Of a DNA stretch of 64,000 nt, positions 1 through 8,438 are shown in pieces. Numbering within the stretch: the first letter of the stretch is position 1; each line of letters starts with the position of its first letter. Origin of the DNA: Streptomyces sp. SID8374 (GTDB lineage: Bacteria > Actinomycetota > Actinomycetes > Streptomycetales > Streptomycetaceae); assembly GCF_009865135.1 (NCBI RefSeq), contig NZ_WWGH01000001.1:1550001-1614000 (forward strand), written 5' to 3'. Under the pieces are notes generated by a model. It was not told the DNA's origin, searched no databases, and saw only the letters and a program-made list of their open reading frames with translations. The position numbers and the translations under genes are program-made.

Positions 1-956
1 TTGGAGCTGCCCATGGAGTGACCCATCGCACCCGCACCGGCCGGAGCCAGCGAGGGGGACGGCGGCAGCGAGGCGGTCGCCGGAGTCCGCGGCGGGGCGA
101 GCGAGTCGTCCGACTGGGTCTCCAGCTGACGCAGCTGGCTCTCCAGGTAGGACTTCAGCCGCGTGCGGTACTCGCGCTCGAAGCCGCGCAGGTCCTCGAC
201 CTTGCGCTCCAGCGTCGCGCGGGCCGACTCCAGCGAGCCCATCGCCACGCGGTGCTTCTCCTGCGCGTCCCGCTCCAGGGCGTCGGCCTTGGCACGGGCG
301 TCGCGCTCCAGACCCTCGGCACGGCTGCGCGCCTCGCCGACGATCTTGTTGGCCTCGGAACGGGCCTCCGCGATCGCCTGGTCGGCGGTCTGCTGGGCGA
401 GCGAGAGGACACGGGCGGCGCTGTCGCCACCGGGGCCCTGCCCCTGCTGCTGCATCTGCGGCTGCTGCATCTGCTGCATCTGCTGCTGCTGGGGGTGCTG
501 ACCCATGGGGCCGCCCATCGGGCCACCCATGGGACCGCCCTGCATCGGGCCGGGGCCGTGCGGACCCTGCGGGCCGCCGTGGCCGCCCTGGGGGCCGTGA
601 CCGCTGGGGCCGGCAGGCAGCTGCGGAGCTCCACCGGGCAGCTGGGGCGGACCCATCTGCGGGGGCTGCTGCTGCTGCGGCGGTCCAGATATGGCGGCGG
701 GGACGGGTGCACCCGGGCGGTCCTGCTGCTCCGGGGGCTTGCGCATACCCTGCTGCTGCTGTTGCTGCTGGTTCTGCGCGGCGGCACGCGTCGCGGCGGC
801 CAGCTTGGCGCGCAGGTCCTCGTTCTCACGGAGCAGACGGGTCAGCTCCGATTCGACCTCGTCGAGAAAGGCATCGACCTCGTCCTCGTCATAGCCTTCT
901 CGGAGGCGGACGGTCGTGAACTGCTTGTTCCGCACGTCCTCGGGGGTCAACGGCAT
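1..956 (-). CDS. divIVA: DivIVA / Wag31 polar growth protein (3' end beyond window)
   Basis: Coiled-coil protein that marks curved membrane at hyphal tips and recruits the apical wall-synthesis machinery; essential in Streptomyces. The ATG at 956 follows GAGGTG at good spacing. The N-terminus (MPLTPEDVRNKQF, then REGYDEDEVDAFLDEVE) is the conserved DivIVA lipid-binding domain. A first coiled coil is followed by a long Gln/Gly/Pro/Met-rich insert (roughly residues 60-180, including runs of Q and repeated GGPMG units), then a second long coiled coil (about 185-280). The long low-complexity insert is typical of Streptomyces DivIVA and absent from Bacillus DivIVA. The gene runs off the left edge, so the C-terminus is not seen. 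It is the last visible gene of the minus-strand sepF-yggT-divIVA run. Confidence 0.95.
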   Translation of the reverse strand, partial: MPLTPEDVRNKQFTTVRLREGYDEDEVDAFLDEVESELTRLLRENEDLRAKLAAATRAAAQNQQQQQQQGMRKPPEQQDRPGAPVPAAISGPPQQQQPPQMGPPQLPGGAPQLPAGPSGHGPQGGHGGPQGPHGPGPMQGGPMGGPMGGPMGQHPQQQQMQQMQQPQMQQQGQGPGGDSAARVLSLAQQTADQAIAEARSEANKIVGEARSRAEGLERDARAKADALERDAQEKHRVAMGSLESARATLERKVEDLRGFEREYRTRLKSYLESQLRQLETQSDDSLAPPRTPATASLPPSPSLAPAGAGAMGHSMGSS

Positions 957-1005
957 CTCTTCTTCACCTCTACGTAGTCGTCGGCAGTCGGCAAGACCGT
1001 ATCGC

Positions 1006-1290
1006 TCACAACCTGACCACAACGCTGATCAGGATGTAGACGATGATCATCAGAACGAAGAAGGACAGGTCGAGTGCCACGCCCCCGAGACGCAGCGGCG
1101 GAATGAACCGCCGCAGAAGCTTGAGCGGTGGATCGGTGACAGTGTAGGTGGCCTCAAGTACGACCACCATCGCCTTGCCGGGTTGCCATGAACGTGCGAA
1201 CTGGAAGACGTAGTCCATGACCAGCCGGAAGATCAGCACGATGAGGAAACACATCAGCGCGATATAGACCACATCCAGTGCGACGCCCAT
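1006..1290 (-). CDS. YggT/YlmG family small membrane protein
   Basis: 94-residue integral membrane protein of the YggT (YlmG) family. Two hydrophobic helices (about residues 5-30 and 70-92) flank a conserved cytoplasmic loop with the family hallmark TDPPLKLLRRFIPP. Members lie next to sepF and divIVA in many Gram-positive bacteria and in chloroplast lineages; roles in nucleoid or FtsZ-related organisation have been suggested but the biochemistry is unknown. A purine-rich stretch (GGGAGAGGGAAG) upstream of the ATG can serve as ribosome binding site. It lies 90 bases downstream of sepF and 49 bases upstream of divIVA, so co-transcription with both is likely. Confidence 0.9.
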   Translation of the reverse strand: MGVALDVVYIALMCFLIVLIFRLVMDYVFQFARSWQPGKAMVVVLEATYTVTDPPLKLLRRFIPPLRLGGVALDLSFFVLMIIVYILISVVVRL

Positions 1291-1380
1291 GTCTCGCGCT
1301 TCCCTCTCCCCTGGCTCTCGTAGCTCCGGCCTCTCGGCCGGTACCGGCCTCGCGGCCGGGTTGTTCCCGGTGTCGTGTTC

Positions 1381-2004
1381 TCAGCTCTGGTTGAAGAATC
1401 CGCCCTCTGCGATGCGGGCCTTGTCCTCCGCCGTGACATCGACGTTAGCAGGCGACAACAGGAACACCTTCTGCGTCACGCGTTCAATGCTGCCATGGAG
1501 CCCGAAGACGAGTCCTGCGGCAAAGTCGACAAGTCGCTTCGCGTCCGTATCGTCCATCTCCGTGAGATTCATGATCACCGGAGTGCCCTCACGGAAGTGT
1601 TCCCCGATGGTACGGGCCTCGTTGTAGGTCCTGGGGTGCAGCGTGGTGATGCGGTACGGCTCCCGCTCGGACACGACCTTGGGCATGATCACCGGTGCGT
1701 TCTTCTCCATGTTCGGACGTTCAGGTGTGATGGATGCCACGGGGGCGATTCGGGCGGGTCGCCCGCTTTCCGCGGGGAGCTGAACCGGCTCGCGCTGGGC
1801 GGGCGGTTGCACCACTCGTACCGGTTCGTCCCTTTCGCGCTCCCGCTCGCGCTCGCGTTCCACCTGGTGCGGGGGCTGATGCCGTCGCCGCTCGGGCTCC
1901 GGCTCAGGTTCGAATTCGTCGTCGGGGTCGAACCCCGGACCGTCGTACCCATCGTCCTCCACGAGGCCGAGGTAGACCGCCATCTTGCGCATCGCGCCGG
2001 CCAT
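1381..2004 (-). CDS. sepF: SepF cell division protein
   Basis: Membrane-tethering partner of FtsZ that aligns and anchors Z-rings. I chose the ATG at 2004 because it gives the conserved Streptomyces N-terminus [19 protein letters not shown], which carries the amphipathic membrane-binding helix. An upstream start is open but would add 31 unconserved residues. The product is 207 residues: N-terminal helix, acidic then Arg/Pro/Glu-rich linker (about 20-110), and the SepF/DUF552 core starting near '[19 protein letters not shown]' and running to the C-terminus (FFNQS). It lies between the yggS-like gene and yggT in the order usual for actinobacteria. Confidence 0.95.
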   Translation of the reverse strand: MAGAMRKMAVYLGLVEDDGYDGPGFDPDDEFEPEPEPERRRHQPPHQVERERERERERDEPVRVVQPPAQREPVQLPAESGRPARIAPVASITPERPNMEKNAPVIMPKVVSEREPYRITTLHPRTYNEARTIGEHFREGTPVIMNLTEMDDTDAKRLVDFAAGLVFGLHGSIERVTQKVFLLSPANVDVTAEDKARIAEGGFFNQS

Positions 2005-2130
2005 GCTCCGAGTCCTCCGCTCTGTGGTGGATCGGCATTCGTCACCAAGTGCCCGCGATCCACTGTGGTCCGCCCCGTTGTACTGGGGAATGACCATATT
2101 TTCTGCTGTGGTCCGACTTGCTTCGCGACG

Positions 2131-2850
2131 TTACCCGAGCCCGGGTCGGACTCCGAGTACCGCCGTACCGACGCGTACATGTGTCGCTCCGGCCGCCACC
2201 GCGTCCTCGAGGTCCGCACTCATACCTGCGGAGACCATGTTCGCAGCCGGATGACCGGTGCGCAGGCGGGTGGCGAATTCCATCAGCCGGTCGAACGCGG
2301 CCCGTTGCCTGCCGGCAAACGGTCCGGCCAGCGGCGCCACGGTCATCAGGCCGTCCAGCCGCAGACCCTCGGCCGCGTCGACCGCGGCCGCCAACTCCTC
2401 GATCCCGTCCGGCGCGACCCCGCCGCGCTCACCGCGCTCGCCGCTCTCCGCGTCCAGGGCGACCTGGATCAGACAGCCGAGCTCGCGCTCCGCGCGGACC
2501 GCCGCGGCCGAGAGGGCCGTGACCAGCTTGATCCGGTCCACCGACTGCACGACATCGGCATAACTCGTCACAGAACGAACCTTGTTCGTCTGCAATTGTC
2601 CGACAAAGTGCCATGTCAGGGACAGATCCGCACAAGCGGTGGCTTTCGGTGCCGCGTCCTGGTCACGATTCTCCGCGACATGACGCACTCCCAGTTCGTG
2701 CAGAATCCGCACATCGCTCGCGGGGTAGGTCTTGGTGACCACGATCAGGGTCACCTCCTCGCGCTTGCGGCCGGCCGCGGCGCAGGCGGAGGTGATCCTT
2801 TCCTCCACCTGTGCGAGATTCGCCGCGAGTTGAGCCTTACGGTCCGTCAT
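2131..2850 (-). CDS. YggS/YlmE-family PLP homeostasis protein
   Basis: 239-residue single-domain TIM-barrel protein of the YggS/PROSC family, which binds pyridoxal 5'-phosphate and buffers the PLP and amino acid/keto acid pools; no firm catalytic reaction is known. Lys40 in VTKTYPASDV is the expected PLP-linked residue. The region GQLQTNKVRSV and the C-terminal glycine-rich phosphate site (SAGMSADLEDAVAAGATHVRVGTAVLG, split here only for naming) are characteristic. One deviation is ENRDQDAAPK, where many members have ENY-QE-KxK. The stop of the upstream pgeF-like gene is only 3 bases from this ATG, so translation is probably coupled. Confidence 0.93.
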   Translation of the reverse strand: MTDRKAQLAANLAQVEERITSACAAAGRKREEVTLIVVTKTYPASDVRILHELGVRHVAENRDQDAAPKATACADLSLTWHFVGQLQTNKVRSVTSYADVVQSVDRIKLVTALSAAAVRAERELGCLIQVALDAESGERGERGGVAPDGIEELAAAVDAAEGLRLDGLMTVAPLAGPFAGRQRAAFDRLMEFATRLRTGHPAANMVSAGMSADLEDAVAAGATHVRVGTAVLGVRPGLG

Positions 2851-2853
2851 GCC

Positions 2854-3597
2854 CTATCCGTCCAACCAGACATATCCGGCGAGCCGCCCGGTGGTGCGGT
2901 CGCGGCGGTACGAGAAGTGGTCGCCCGATTCACGGGTGCAGACCGGCGAACGGTGCAGGTCACTCACGCCGAGAGCGGTGAGCTGGGCGTGGACTCCGCC
3001 GGTGACGTCGACCGCCGGGGTCCCCCAGCTGGTCTCGGCCCAGGTGCCGGGGACGGCCGCGGCGACCTCGGCGCGCATCGCCTCCGGCACTTCGTAGCAC
3101 CGTCCGCAGACGGCCGGTCCGGTGTGCGCGGTGATCCGGGAGGGGCGTGCGCCCAGCGCGGTCATGGCCTCGACCACCGCGGGGACGACTCCGGCGACCA
3201 GCCCCGGCCGCCCGGCGTGCGCCGCCCCGACGACTCCGGCGACCGGGTCGGCGAGGAGGACGGGGGTGCAGTCGGCGGTGAGGACCGCGAGCGCGAGTCC
3301 GCGCCGCGTGGTCACCAGCGCGTCCACGGCCGGGATCTCCGCGTCCGTGCCCCAGGGTCCGTCGACCACCGCCACGTCCCGGCCGTGCACCTGGTTCATC
3401 CAGACGACCGAGGCCGGGTCGAGGCCGAGCCGGCGGGCCGCGCGCTCGCGGTTCGCGCCGACGGCGGCGGGGTCGTCACCGACCGCGCCGCCGAGGTTGA
3501 GCTCACCGTACGGAGCGGCGCTCACCCCGCCCCACCGGTCGGTGAAGGCGAAGTGAGCGCTGCCCGTGACGGGTTCCGCCTGGTGGTGACCTATCAC
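2854..3597 (-). CDS. pgeF: YfiH/YlmD (PgeF) laccase-domain protein
   Basis: 247-residue member of the polyphenol oxidase/laccase-domain family (YfiH, DUF152). Some members act as peptidoglycan-editing factors that remove misincorporated L-Ser muropeptides; others show purine nucleoside phosphorylase or deaminase activity in vitro. The metal-site elements are visible: [25 protein letters not shown] and [13 protein letters not shown]. The start is a GTG at 3597 whose last two bases overlap the ftsZ stop (GTGA), giving a four-base overlap and suggesting translational coupling to ftsZ. Which activity the Streptomyces protein has is not decided by sequence. Confidence 0.9.
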   Translation of the reverse strand: MIGHHQAEPVTGSAHFAFTDRWGGVSAAPYGELNLGGAVGDDPAAVGANRERAARRLGLDPASVVWMNQVHGRDVAVVDGPWGTDAEIPAVDALVTTRRGLALAVLTADCTPVLLADPVAGVVGAAHAGRPGLVAGVVPAVVEAMTALGARPSRITAHTGPAVCGRCYEVPEAMRAEVAAAVPGTWAETSWGTPAVDVTGGVHAQLTALGVSDLHRSPVCTRESGDHFSYRRDRTTGRLAGYVWLDG

Positions 3598-4817
3598 TTC
3601 AAGAAGTCCGGTACGTCCAGCTCTTCGGCCTGGGTGTCCTGGTAGGGACGGGCCGGCGGGACGTGCGGCGGAGAGACCTGCGACAGCGGGCTCTCGCTCG
3701 AAGCCGACGCGGGGGCGGGCTCGGCCGGGGCCGGGCTCTCCTCGCGCGGAGGTACGGAGCCGAGTCCGCCGGCCGGGCGCGCGGACTCCGCGGAGGGCCT
3801 GGCCGGAGCGGCCGGCTCCTCCCTCTTGTTCGTGTTGCCGCCGAGGGCGCTCTCCCGGCGGGTCGGCGGCTGTCCGCCGTCGAACCCGGCCGCGATCACG
3901 GTGACCCGCACCTCGTCACCCAGGGCGTCGTCGATGACGGCGCCGAAGATGATGTTGGCCTCGGGGTGGGCCGCCTCGCTCACCAGCTGGGCGGCCTCGT
4001 TGATCTCGAAGAGACCGAGGTCGCTGCCGCCGGAGATGGAGAGCAGGACGCCCCGGGCGCCGTCGATGGACGCCTCCAGGAGCGGCGAGGAGATCGCCAT
4101 CTCCGCCGCCGCGACCGCGCGGTCGTCGCCGCGCGCCGAGCCGATGCCCATGAGCGCCGATCCGGCCTCGGACATGACCGACTTGACGTCGGCGAAGTCG
4201 AGGTTGATCAGGCCCGGGGTGGTGATCAGGTCGGTGATGCCCTGGACACCAGAGAGCAGGACCTGGTCGGCCGACTTGAAGGCGTCGAGGACGCTGACCT
4301 GACGGTCCGAGATGGACAGCAGGCGGTCGTTGGGGATGACGATGAGGGTGTCGACCTCTTCGCGGAGTTCGGCGATGCCGTCCTCCGCCTGATTCGCGCG
4401 TCGCCGGCCCTCGAAGGTGAACGGGCGGGTGACCACACCGATCGTCAGGGCGCCGAGCGAGCGCGCGATGTTGGCGACGACGGGTGCGCCGCCGGTGCCG
4501 GTGCCGCCGCCTTCTCCGGCGGTGACGAAGACCATGTCGGCCCCCTTGAGGACCTCCTCGATCTCCTCACGGTGGTCCTCTGCCGCCTTACGACCGACGG
4601 CCGGGTTCGCCCCGGCGCCGAGGCCCCGGGTGAGTTCGCGGCCGACGTCGAGCTTGACGTCGGCGTCGCTCATCAACAGGGCTTGTGCATCCGTGTTGAT
4701 CGCGATGAACTCGACGCCCTTGAGACCGACCTCGATCATTCGGTTGATGGCATTGACACCACCGCCGCCGACACCGATGACCTTGATGACTGCGAGGTAG
4801 TTCTGCGGTGCTGCCAC
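3594..4817 (-). CDS. ftsZ: FtsZ cell division GTPase
   Basis: Tubulin homologue that forms the Z-ring; in Streptomyces it is required for hyphal cross-walls and for the ladder of sporulation septa. The GTG at 4817 gives the conserved start [20 protein letters not shown], preceded by GAGAGG. The 407-residue product has the GTP-binding signature GGGTGTG (about residues 103-109), the T7 catalytic region near [15 protein letters not shown], a variable Pro/Ala/Glu-rich linker and the C-terminal peptide DVPDFLK that binds SepF/FtsW-type partners. An upstream start at 4913 is open but unconserved. The 276-base gap before it holds candidate promoters, so ftsZ is likely controlled partly apart from ftsQ. 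Confidence 0.98.
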   Translation of the reverse strand: MAAPQNYLAVIKVIGVGGGGVNAINRMIEVGLKGVEFIAINTDAQALLMSDADVKLDVGRELTRGLGAGANPAVGRKAAEDHREEIEEVLKGADMVFVTAGEGGGTGTGGAPVVANIARSLGALTIGVVTRPFTFEGRRRANQAEDGIAELREEVDTLIVIPNDRLLSISDRQVSVLDAFKSADQVLLSGVQGITDLITTPGLINLDFADVKSVMSEAGSALMGIGSARGDDRAVAAAEMAISSPLLEASIDGARGVLLSISGGSDLGLFEINEAAQLVSEAAHPEANIIFGAVIDDALGDEVRVTVIAAGFDGGQPPTRRESALGGNTNKREEPAAPARPSAESARPAGGLGSVPPREESPAPAEPAPASASSESPLSQVSPPHVPPARPYQDTQAEELDVPDFLK

Positions 4818-4912
4818 GTCGAAGGCCTCTCGCCTCGAGTTACGTGTCGTCGCTCTGCGGAGGACCCGCGGCGACGACTGATGTCGATGGGGACGGTCCG
4901 AACGCCGACCCA

Positions 4913-4937
4913 AACCCTAACGTTCAACTTTAGGGTT
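4913..4937. promoter_or_regulatory. Inverted repeat in the ftsZ leader
   Basis: Two perfect 8-base arms, AACCCTAA (4913-4920) and TTAGGGTT (4930-4937), are separated by 9 bases. The repeat lies 96-120 bases before the ftsZ GTG and downstream of the best candidate -10, so it could be an operator or a hairpin in the 5' leader. No uridine run follows on the minus strand, so a simple terminator is unlikely. Confidence 0.55.
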
Positions 4938-4973
4938 ACCAGTGTGTCTGCTTCCTGGACTCTTCCGAACAGG

Positions 4974-5003
4974 ACACTAAGTCGACAAGTGGCGCACGTT
5001 CAA
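4974..5003 (-). promoter_or_regulatory. Candidate ftsZ promoter with GACAC motif on the -10
   Basis: On the minus strand, TTGAAC (4998-5003) and TAGTGT (4974-4979) are 18 bases apart, a good vegetative promoter match 160 bases before ftsZ. The plus strand reads GACAC at 4973-4977, overlapping the -10, and the minus strand reads GACAC at 4944-4948. GACAC is the reported core of WhiA binding sites, and WhiA with WhiB activates ftsZ in sporulating Streptomyces. The promoter call is by eye; the regulator is inference. A second weaker pair (TTGGTC, TAGGGT at 5035-5040) lies further upstream. Confidence 0.5.
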
Positions 5004-5093
5004 CGAACACGCCGAACCTCCCGTTTTTCTTTTCACCCTATGTGATCACCCGTAGCGCTGACCAACCAGGGTGCTGGCCAGCACAAATGCACG

Positions 5094-5888
5094 TCAACTC
5101 CCCGATACCGCAGGGGCGCTGGGGGCACTCACGTCGAACTGTCCCGCTTTGGGCTCCGCCTTCATGAGAGCGGTGAGAACACGCGCCTTCTCGGGCCCGT
5201 CCTCACTACTGCCCCAGATCACCAGCCGATCCCGTGTGAGCCGCAAGGAAACCGCGTCGTACGAGGTGATCCGTACGGCCTCGGTGTCCTTGGCGACCCC
5301 CTTGGGGAGTTCACCCGCGACCTGAACCGCTTCCTGCAACAGACGGTCACTGCCGAACCGGCGCAGGCTCGCCGACCGTTCCGGCTTCAGCTCCAGCAGG
5401 GGTACGCCCTTGGGAGCCCGGTCCACCGTGGCGAACCGGAAGCCCCTACCGTCCACTTCGACGAACTTCGCACCCTTTTCGACCAGCAGGACCGGCTTGC
5501 GTTCGGTCACCTTAAGGCTGATGCGGTGCGGCCAGGACCGTACGACATCCACCGAGTCGATACGAGGCAACTTCTGGCGCAACCGGGCTTCGATGGCCCC
5601 GGTGTCCACGGAGATCAGCGGGGCTCCGATCGGCGCGGCGGCAACCGCTTCCACTTCCTGCCGGGTCAGCACCTCGACGCCGGTGGTGGAGACGCGTTCG
5701 ACGCGGAGCCAGGAGGAGCCGTAGAGCACCCAGATGATGAAAGCGGTGAGCAGGGCCGCCGCGACACCGATCAGGATCAGCAGCGTACGGCGGCTGATCC
5801 GGCGCTCCTCGGGGCCGATGTGCGGCGGGCGGGCGGGGGTGTCCGCACGCCCCGTTGCGCCGCGCTGGGCGGTCGTCGGTCCGGCCAC
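5094..5888 (-). CDS. ftsQ: FtsQ division protein
   Basis: Bitopic divisome protein that links FtsL/FtsB-type proteins to the septal synthase. The GTG at 5888 (VAGPTTAQRG) follows GAAGGAG at proper spacing, giving 264 residues. It has a short cytoplasmic region, one transmembrane helix (TLLILIGVAAALLTAFIIWV, about residues 35-54), then a POTRA domain starting at WLRVERVSTTGVEVLTRQEV and a beta domain (KVTERKPVLLVEKG, later RDRLVIWG). It lies 62 bases after murG; many bacteria have murC between these genes, but here it is absent. Confidence 0.95.
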   Translation of the reverse strand: MAGPTTAQRGATGRADTPARPPHIGPEERRISRRTLLILIGVAAALLTAFIIWVLYGSSWLRVERVSTTGVEVLTRQEVEAVAAAPIGAPLISVDTGAIEARLRQKLPRIDSVDVVRSWPHRISLKVTERKPVLLVEKGAKFVEVDGRGFRFATVDRAPKGVPLLELKPERSASLRRFGSDRLLQEAVQVAGELPKGVAKDTEAVRITSYDAVSLRLTRDRLVIWGSSEDGPEKARVLTALMKAEPKAGQFDVSAPSAPAVSGS

Positions 5889-5950
5889 GCTCGCTCCTTC
5901 GCCGGACCCGGGGCGCCCGCCCCGGGTCCGCACCGCCTCGCGCCGCACGC

Positions 5951-7039
5951 CTAGTGGCGTGCGGCGATCGCTTCGTACACCATGCCGACGAGCAGGTCGT
6001 CGGCGTCGCGCCGGCCGAACTCGGCGGCGGCACGGGACATTTCGTACAGCCGGTGGGGGTCCGAGAGCACCGGCAGGACGTTGCCCTGCACCCACTCCGG
6101 GGTCAGCGCCGCGTCGTCCACCAGCAGGCCGCCGCCGGCGTTGACCACCGGCTGGGCGTTCAGCCGCTGTTCGCCGTTGCCGATGGGCAGCGGGACGTAG
6201 GCGGCGGGGAGCCCGACGGCGGAGAGTTCGGCGACGGTCATCGCGCCCGCGCGGCAGAGCATCATGTCGGCCGCGGCGTACGCGAGGTCCATCCGGTCCA
6301 CGTACGGTACCGGGATGTAGGGCGGCATCCCGGGCATGTTGTCGATGCGCGGCAATTCGTTCTTCGGACCGACCACATGGAGGATCTGGATCCCGGAGCG
6401 CTGGAGCAGCGGCGCGACCCGCTGGACCACCTCGTTGAGGTGGCGCGCGCCCTGCGAGCCGCCGGAGACCAGCAGCGTGGGCAGGTTGGGGTCGAGGCCG
6501 AAGGAGGCGCGGGCCTCCGGGCGGACCCGGGCGCGGTCCAGGGTGGCGATGGTGCGGCGCAGCGGGATGCCGATGTAGCGGGCGCCGCGCAGCTTGCTGT
6601 CCGGCGTGGAGACGGCGACCCCGTGGGCGTACCGGGAGCCGATCTTGTTGGCGAGGCCCGGGCGGGCGTTGGCCTCGTGGACCACGATCGGGACGCCGAC
6701 GCGCTTGGCGGCGAGGTAGCCGGGCAGCGCGACGTAGCCGCCGAAGCCGACCACGCAGTCCGCCTTGGTGCGCTCCAGGACCTGCTCGGCGGCCTTGATC
6801 GTGCCGCGCAGCCGGCCCGGGACGGTGATCAGCTCGGGGGTGGGCTTACGGGGCAGCGGCACGGCAGGGATGAGGGCGAGCTCGTACCCCCGCTCGGGTA
6901 CGAGCCTGGTCTCCAGGCCGCGTTCCGTGCCGAGGGCAGTGATTCCCACGGTCGGGTCCTGCCTGCGCAGGGCGTCTGCGAGGGCAAGCGCGGGCTCGAT
7001 GTGTCCGGCGGTCCCCCCGCCGGCGAGTACGACATGCAC
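5951..7039 (-). CDS. murG: MurG, lipid II synthase
   Basis: UDP-GlcNAc:undecaprenyl-diphospho-MurNAc-pentapeptide transferase, a GT28 enzyme on the inner face of the membrane that makes lipid II. The 362-residue protein begins [13 protein letters not shown], the N-terminal G-loop (residues 7-13), followed by [11 protein letters not shown]. The second G-loop is [13 protein letters not shown], and the UDP-GlcNAc site is [18 protein letters not shown] with [10 protein letters not shown]. Length and motifs are complete. Its start is 6 bases from the ftsW stop, consistent with a single operon. Confidence 0.97.
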   Translation of the reverse strand: MHVVLAGGGTAGHIEPALALADALRRQDPTVGITALGTERGLETRLVPERGYELALIPAVPLPRKPTPELITVPGRLRGTIKAAEQVLERTKADCVVGFGGYVALPGYLAAKRVGVPIVVHEANARPGLANKIGSRYAHGVAVSTPDSKLRGARYIGIPLRRTIATLDRARVRPEARASFGLDPNLPTLLVSGGSQGARHLNEVVQRVAPLLQRSGIQILHVVGPKNELPRIDNMPGMPPYIPVPYVDRMDLAYAAADMMLCRAGAMTVAELSAVGLPAAYVPLPIGNGEQRLNAQPVVNAGGGLLVDDAALTPEWVQGNVLPVLSDPHRLYEMSRAAAEFGRRDADDLLVGMVYEAIAARH

Positions 7040-7045
7040 CGAAAT

Positions 7046-8377
7046 TCACCGCTCTCCGGACGAACGCTTCTTGACGCGCCGTCTCATCGTCTTCCATCTC
7101 ACCCCGGGCCTCCGCATGGCCAGGGCCGCCCTCGCGGCGGGATCGTCCCGCGCGAAGGCGATCATGAGCCCGACCGCGAACATCGTCGGCAGCAGGGCGG
7201 ACCCTCCGTAGGAGAACAGCGGGAGCGGGACACCGGCGATCGGCAACAGGCCGAGCACCGCACCGATGTTGATCACGGCCTGGGCCATGATCCAGGTGGT
7301 CACGCCTCCCGCGGCATACCTGACGAAGGGGTCCTCCGTGCGTCCGGCCACGCGGATACCCGCATAGCCTAGAGCCGCGAACAGGGCGAGCACGGACAGC
7401 GTCCCTGCCAACCCCAGTTCCTCACCGGTGATCGCGAAGATGAAGTCGGTGTGGGGTTCCGGGAGTTGACCCCATTTTTCCACACTCGCACCCAGCCCGG
7501 AACCGAACCATCCGCCGGAGGCCAGAGCGTAGATTCCGTGGGCGGCCTGCCAGCAGCCGCCGTCCGGGTCGGGTTCGCCGACGATGCCCATGCAGGAGAG
7601 CCGGGACATCCGGTTGGGGCTGGTCCAGATCAGCAGGAACGCGATGACGGCGGCGAATCCGAGCACCCCGGCGAAGAGCCGGGTGGGGGCGCCGGCCAGC
7701 CAGAGCAGGCCGAAGAGGATCGCCGTGAGAATGATCGCGGTCCCCATGTCGCCGCCCAGCATGATCAGCCCGAGCAGCATGAAGGCGACCGGGACGAGCG
7801 GGACGAGCATGTGCTTCCACTGCGTCAGCAACCGCTTGTCCTGCTTGCGGGCGAGCAGGTCGGCGCCCCAGAGGATGAGCGCGAGCTTGCCGAACTCGCT
7901 GGGCTGGATCTGGAACGGGCCGCCCAGGTAGAGCCAGTTCTGGTTGCCGTTGACCGACATCCCTATCCCCGGCACCTGGACCAGGACCATCAGGAAGACC
8001 GTGATCATCAGCATCGGGTAGGCCAGCGCGCGGTGGAGCTTCACCGGCATCCGGGAGGCGATCAGCATGAGCGCGCCCCCGATGACGGCGGCGACGAACT
8101 GCTTGCCGAAGAAGTACGTCGAGGACTTGTCGATGCTCAACGCCTTGATCATCGAGGCGGAGTAGACCATCACCAGGCCCAGGACGGTGATCAGGAGGCT
8201 GGAGCCCAGGATCACGTAGTAGGCGGTCAGGGGCCGGTCCCAGGCCCGGCGTGCCTGCTCGTAGAGGCGCCGCGCGCCTCCGCCGCGCGGGGTGCGGGGG
8301 ACCGGGGAGCCGCGTCCCGCGCCACGGGGCGGCGCCGGCCGGCGGCTGCGTACGGCGGAGCTCTTCTCGGCCGGCAT
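7046..8377 (-). CDS. ftsW: FtsW septal peptidoglycan polymerase (SEDS)
   Basis: SEDS-family glycosyltransferase that polymerises lipid II at the septum with FtsI. The ATG at 8377 (MPAEKSSAVR) has GGAGGGG about 9-12 bases before it; a GTG at 8395 is also open. The product is 443 residues, with a basic N-terminal tail of about 50 residues and then ten or so transmembrane segments. Family motifs include the end region FSYGGSALLPTMFAVGLMIAF and the large extracellular loop with SPNRMSRL and EPHTDFIFAITGEELG. The TM1 region VMVYSASMIKAL fits other actinobacterial FtsW. Neighbours murG and murD are in the standard dcw order. Confidence 0.96.
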   Translation of the reverse strand: MPAEKSSAVRSRRPAPPRGAGRGSPVPRTPRGGGARRLYEQARRAWDRPLTAYYVILGSSLLITVLGLVMVYSASMIKALSIDKSSTYFFGKQFVAAVIGGALMLIASRMPVKLHRALAYPMLMITVFLMVLVQVPGIGMSVNGNQNWLYLGGPFQIQPSEFGKLALILWGADLLARKQDKRLLTQWKHMLVPLVPVAFMLLGLIMLGGDMGTAIILTAILFGLLWLAGAPTRLFAGVLGFAAVIAFLLIWTSPNRMSRLSCMGIVGEPDPDGGCWQAAHGIYALASGGWFGSGLGASVEKWGQLPEPHTDFIFAITGEELGLAGTLSVLALFAALGYAGIRVAGRTEDPFVRYAAGGVTTWIMAQAVINIGAVLGLLPIAGVPLPLFSYGGSALLPTMFAVGLMIAFARDDPAARAALAMRRPGVRWKTMRRRVKKRSSGER

Positions 8378-8438
8378 TGTCGCTGTCCCCTCCACTGCTC
8401 GTGCCCGGGGGCGCGGCCCCGGCGCGGAGCCCGGTCGG

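Noticed and set aside
18..977. Long plus-strand frame opposite divIVA
   Set aside because: It is antisense to the conserved DivIVA frame and gives a Leu/Arg-rich product with no recognisable family; typical shadow frame in GC-rich DNA.
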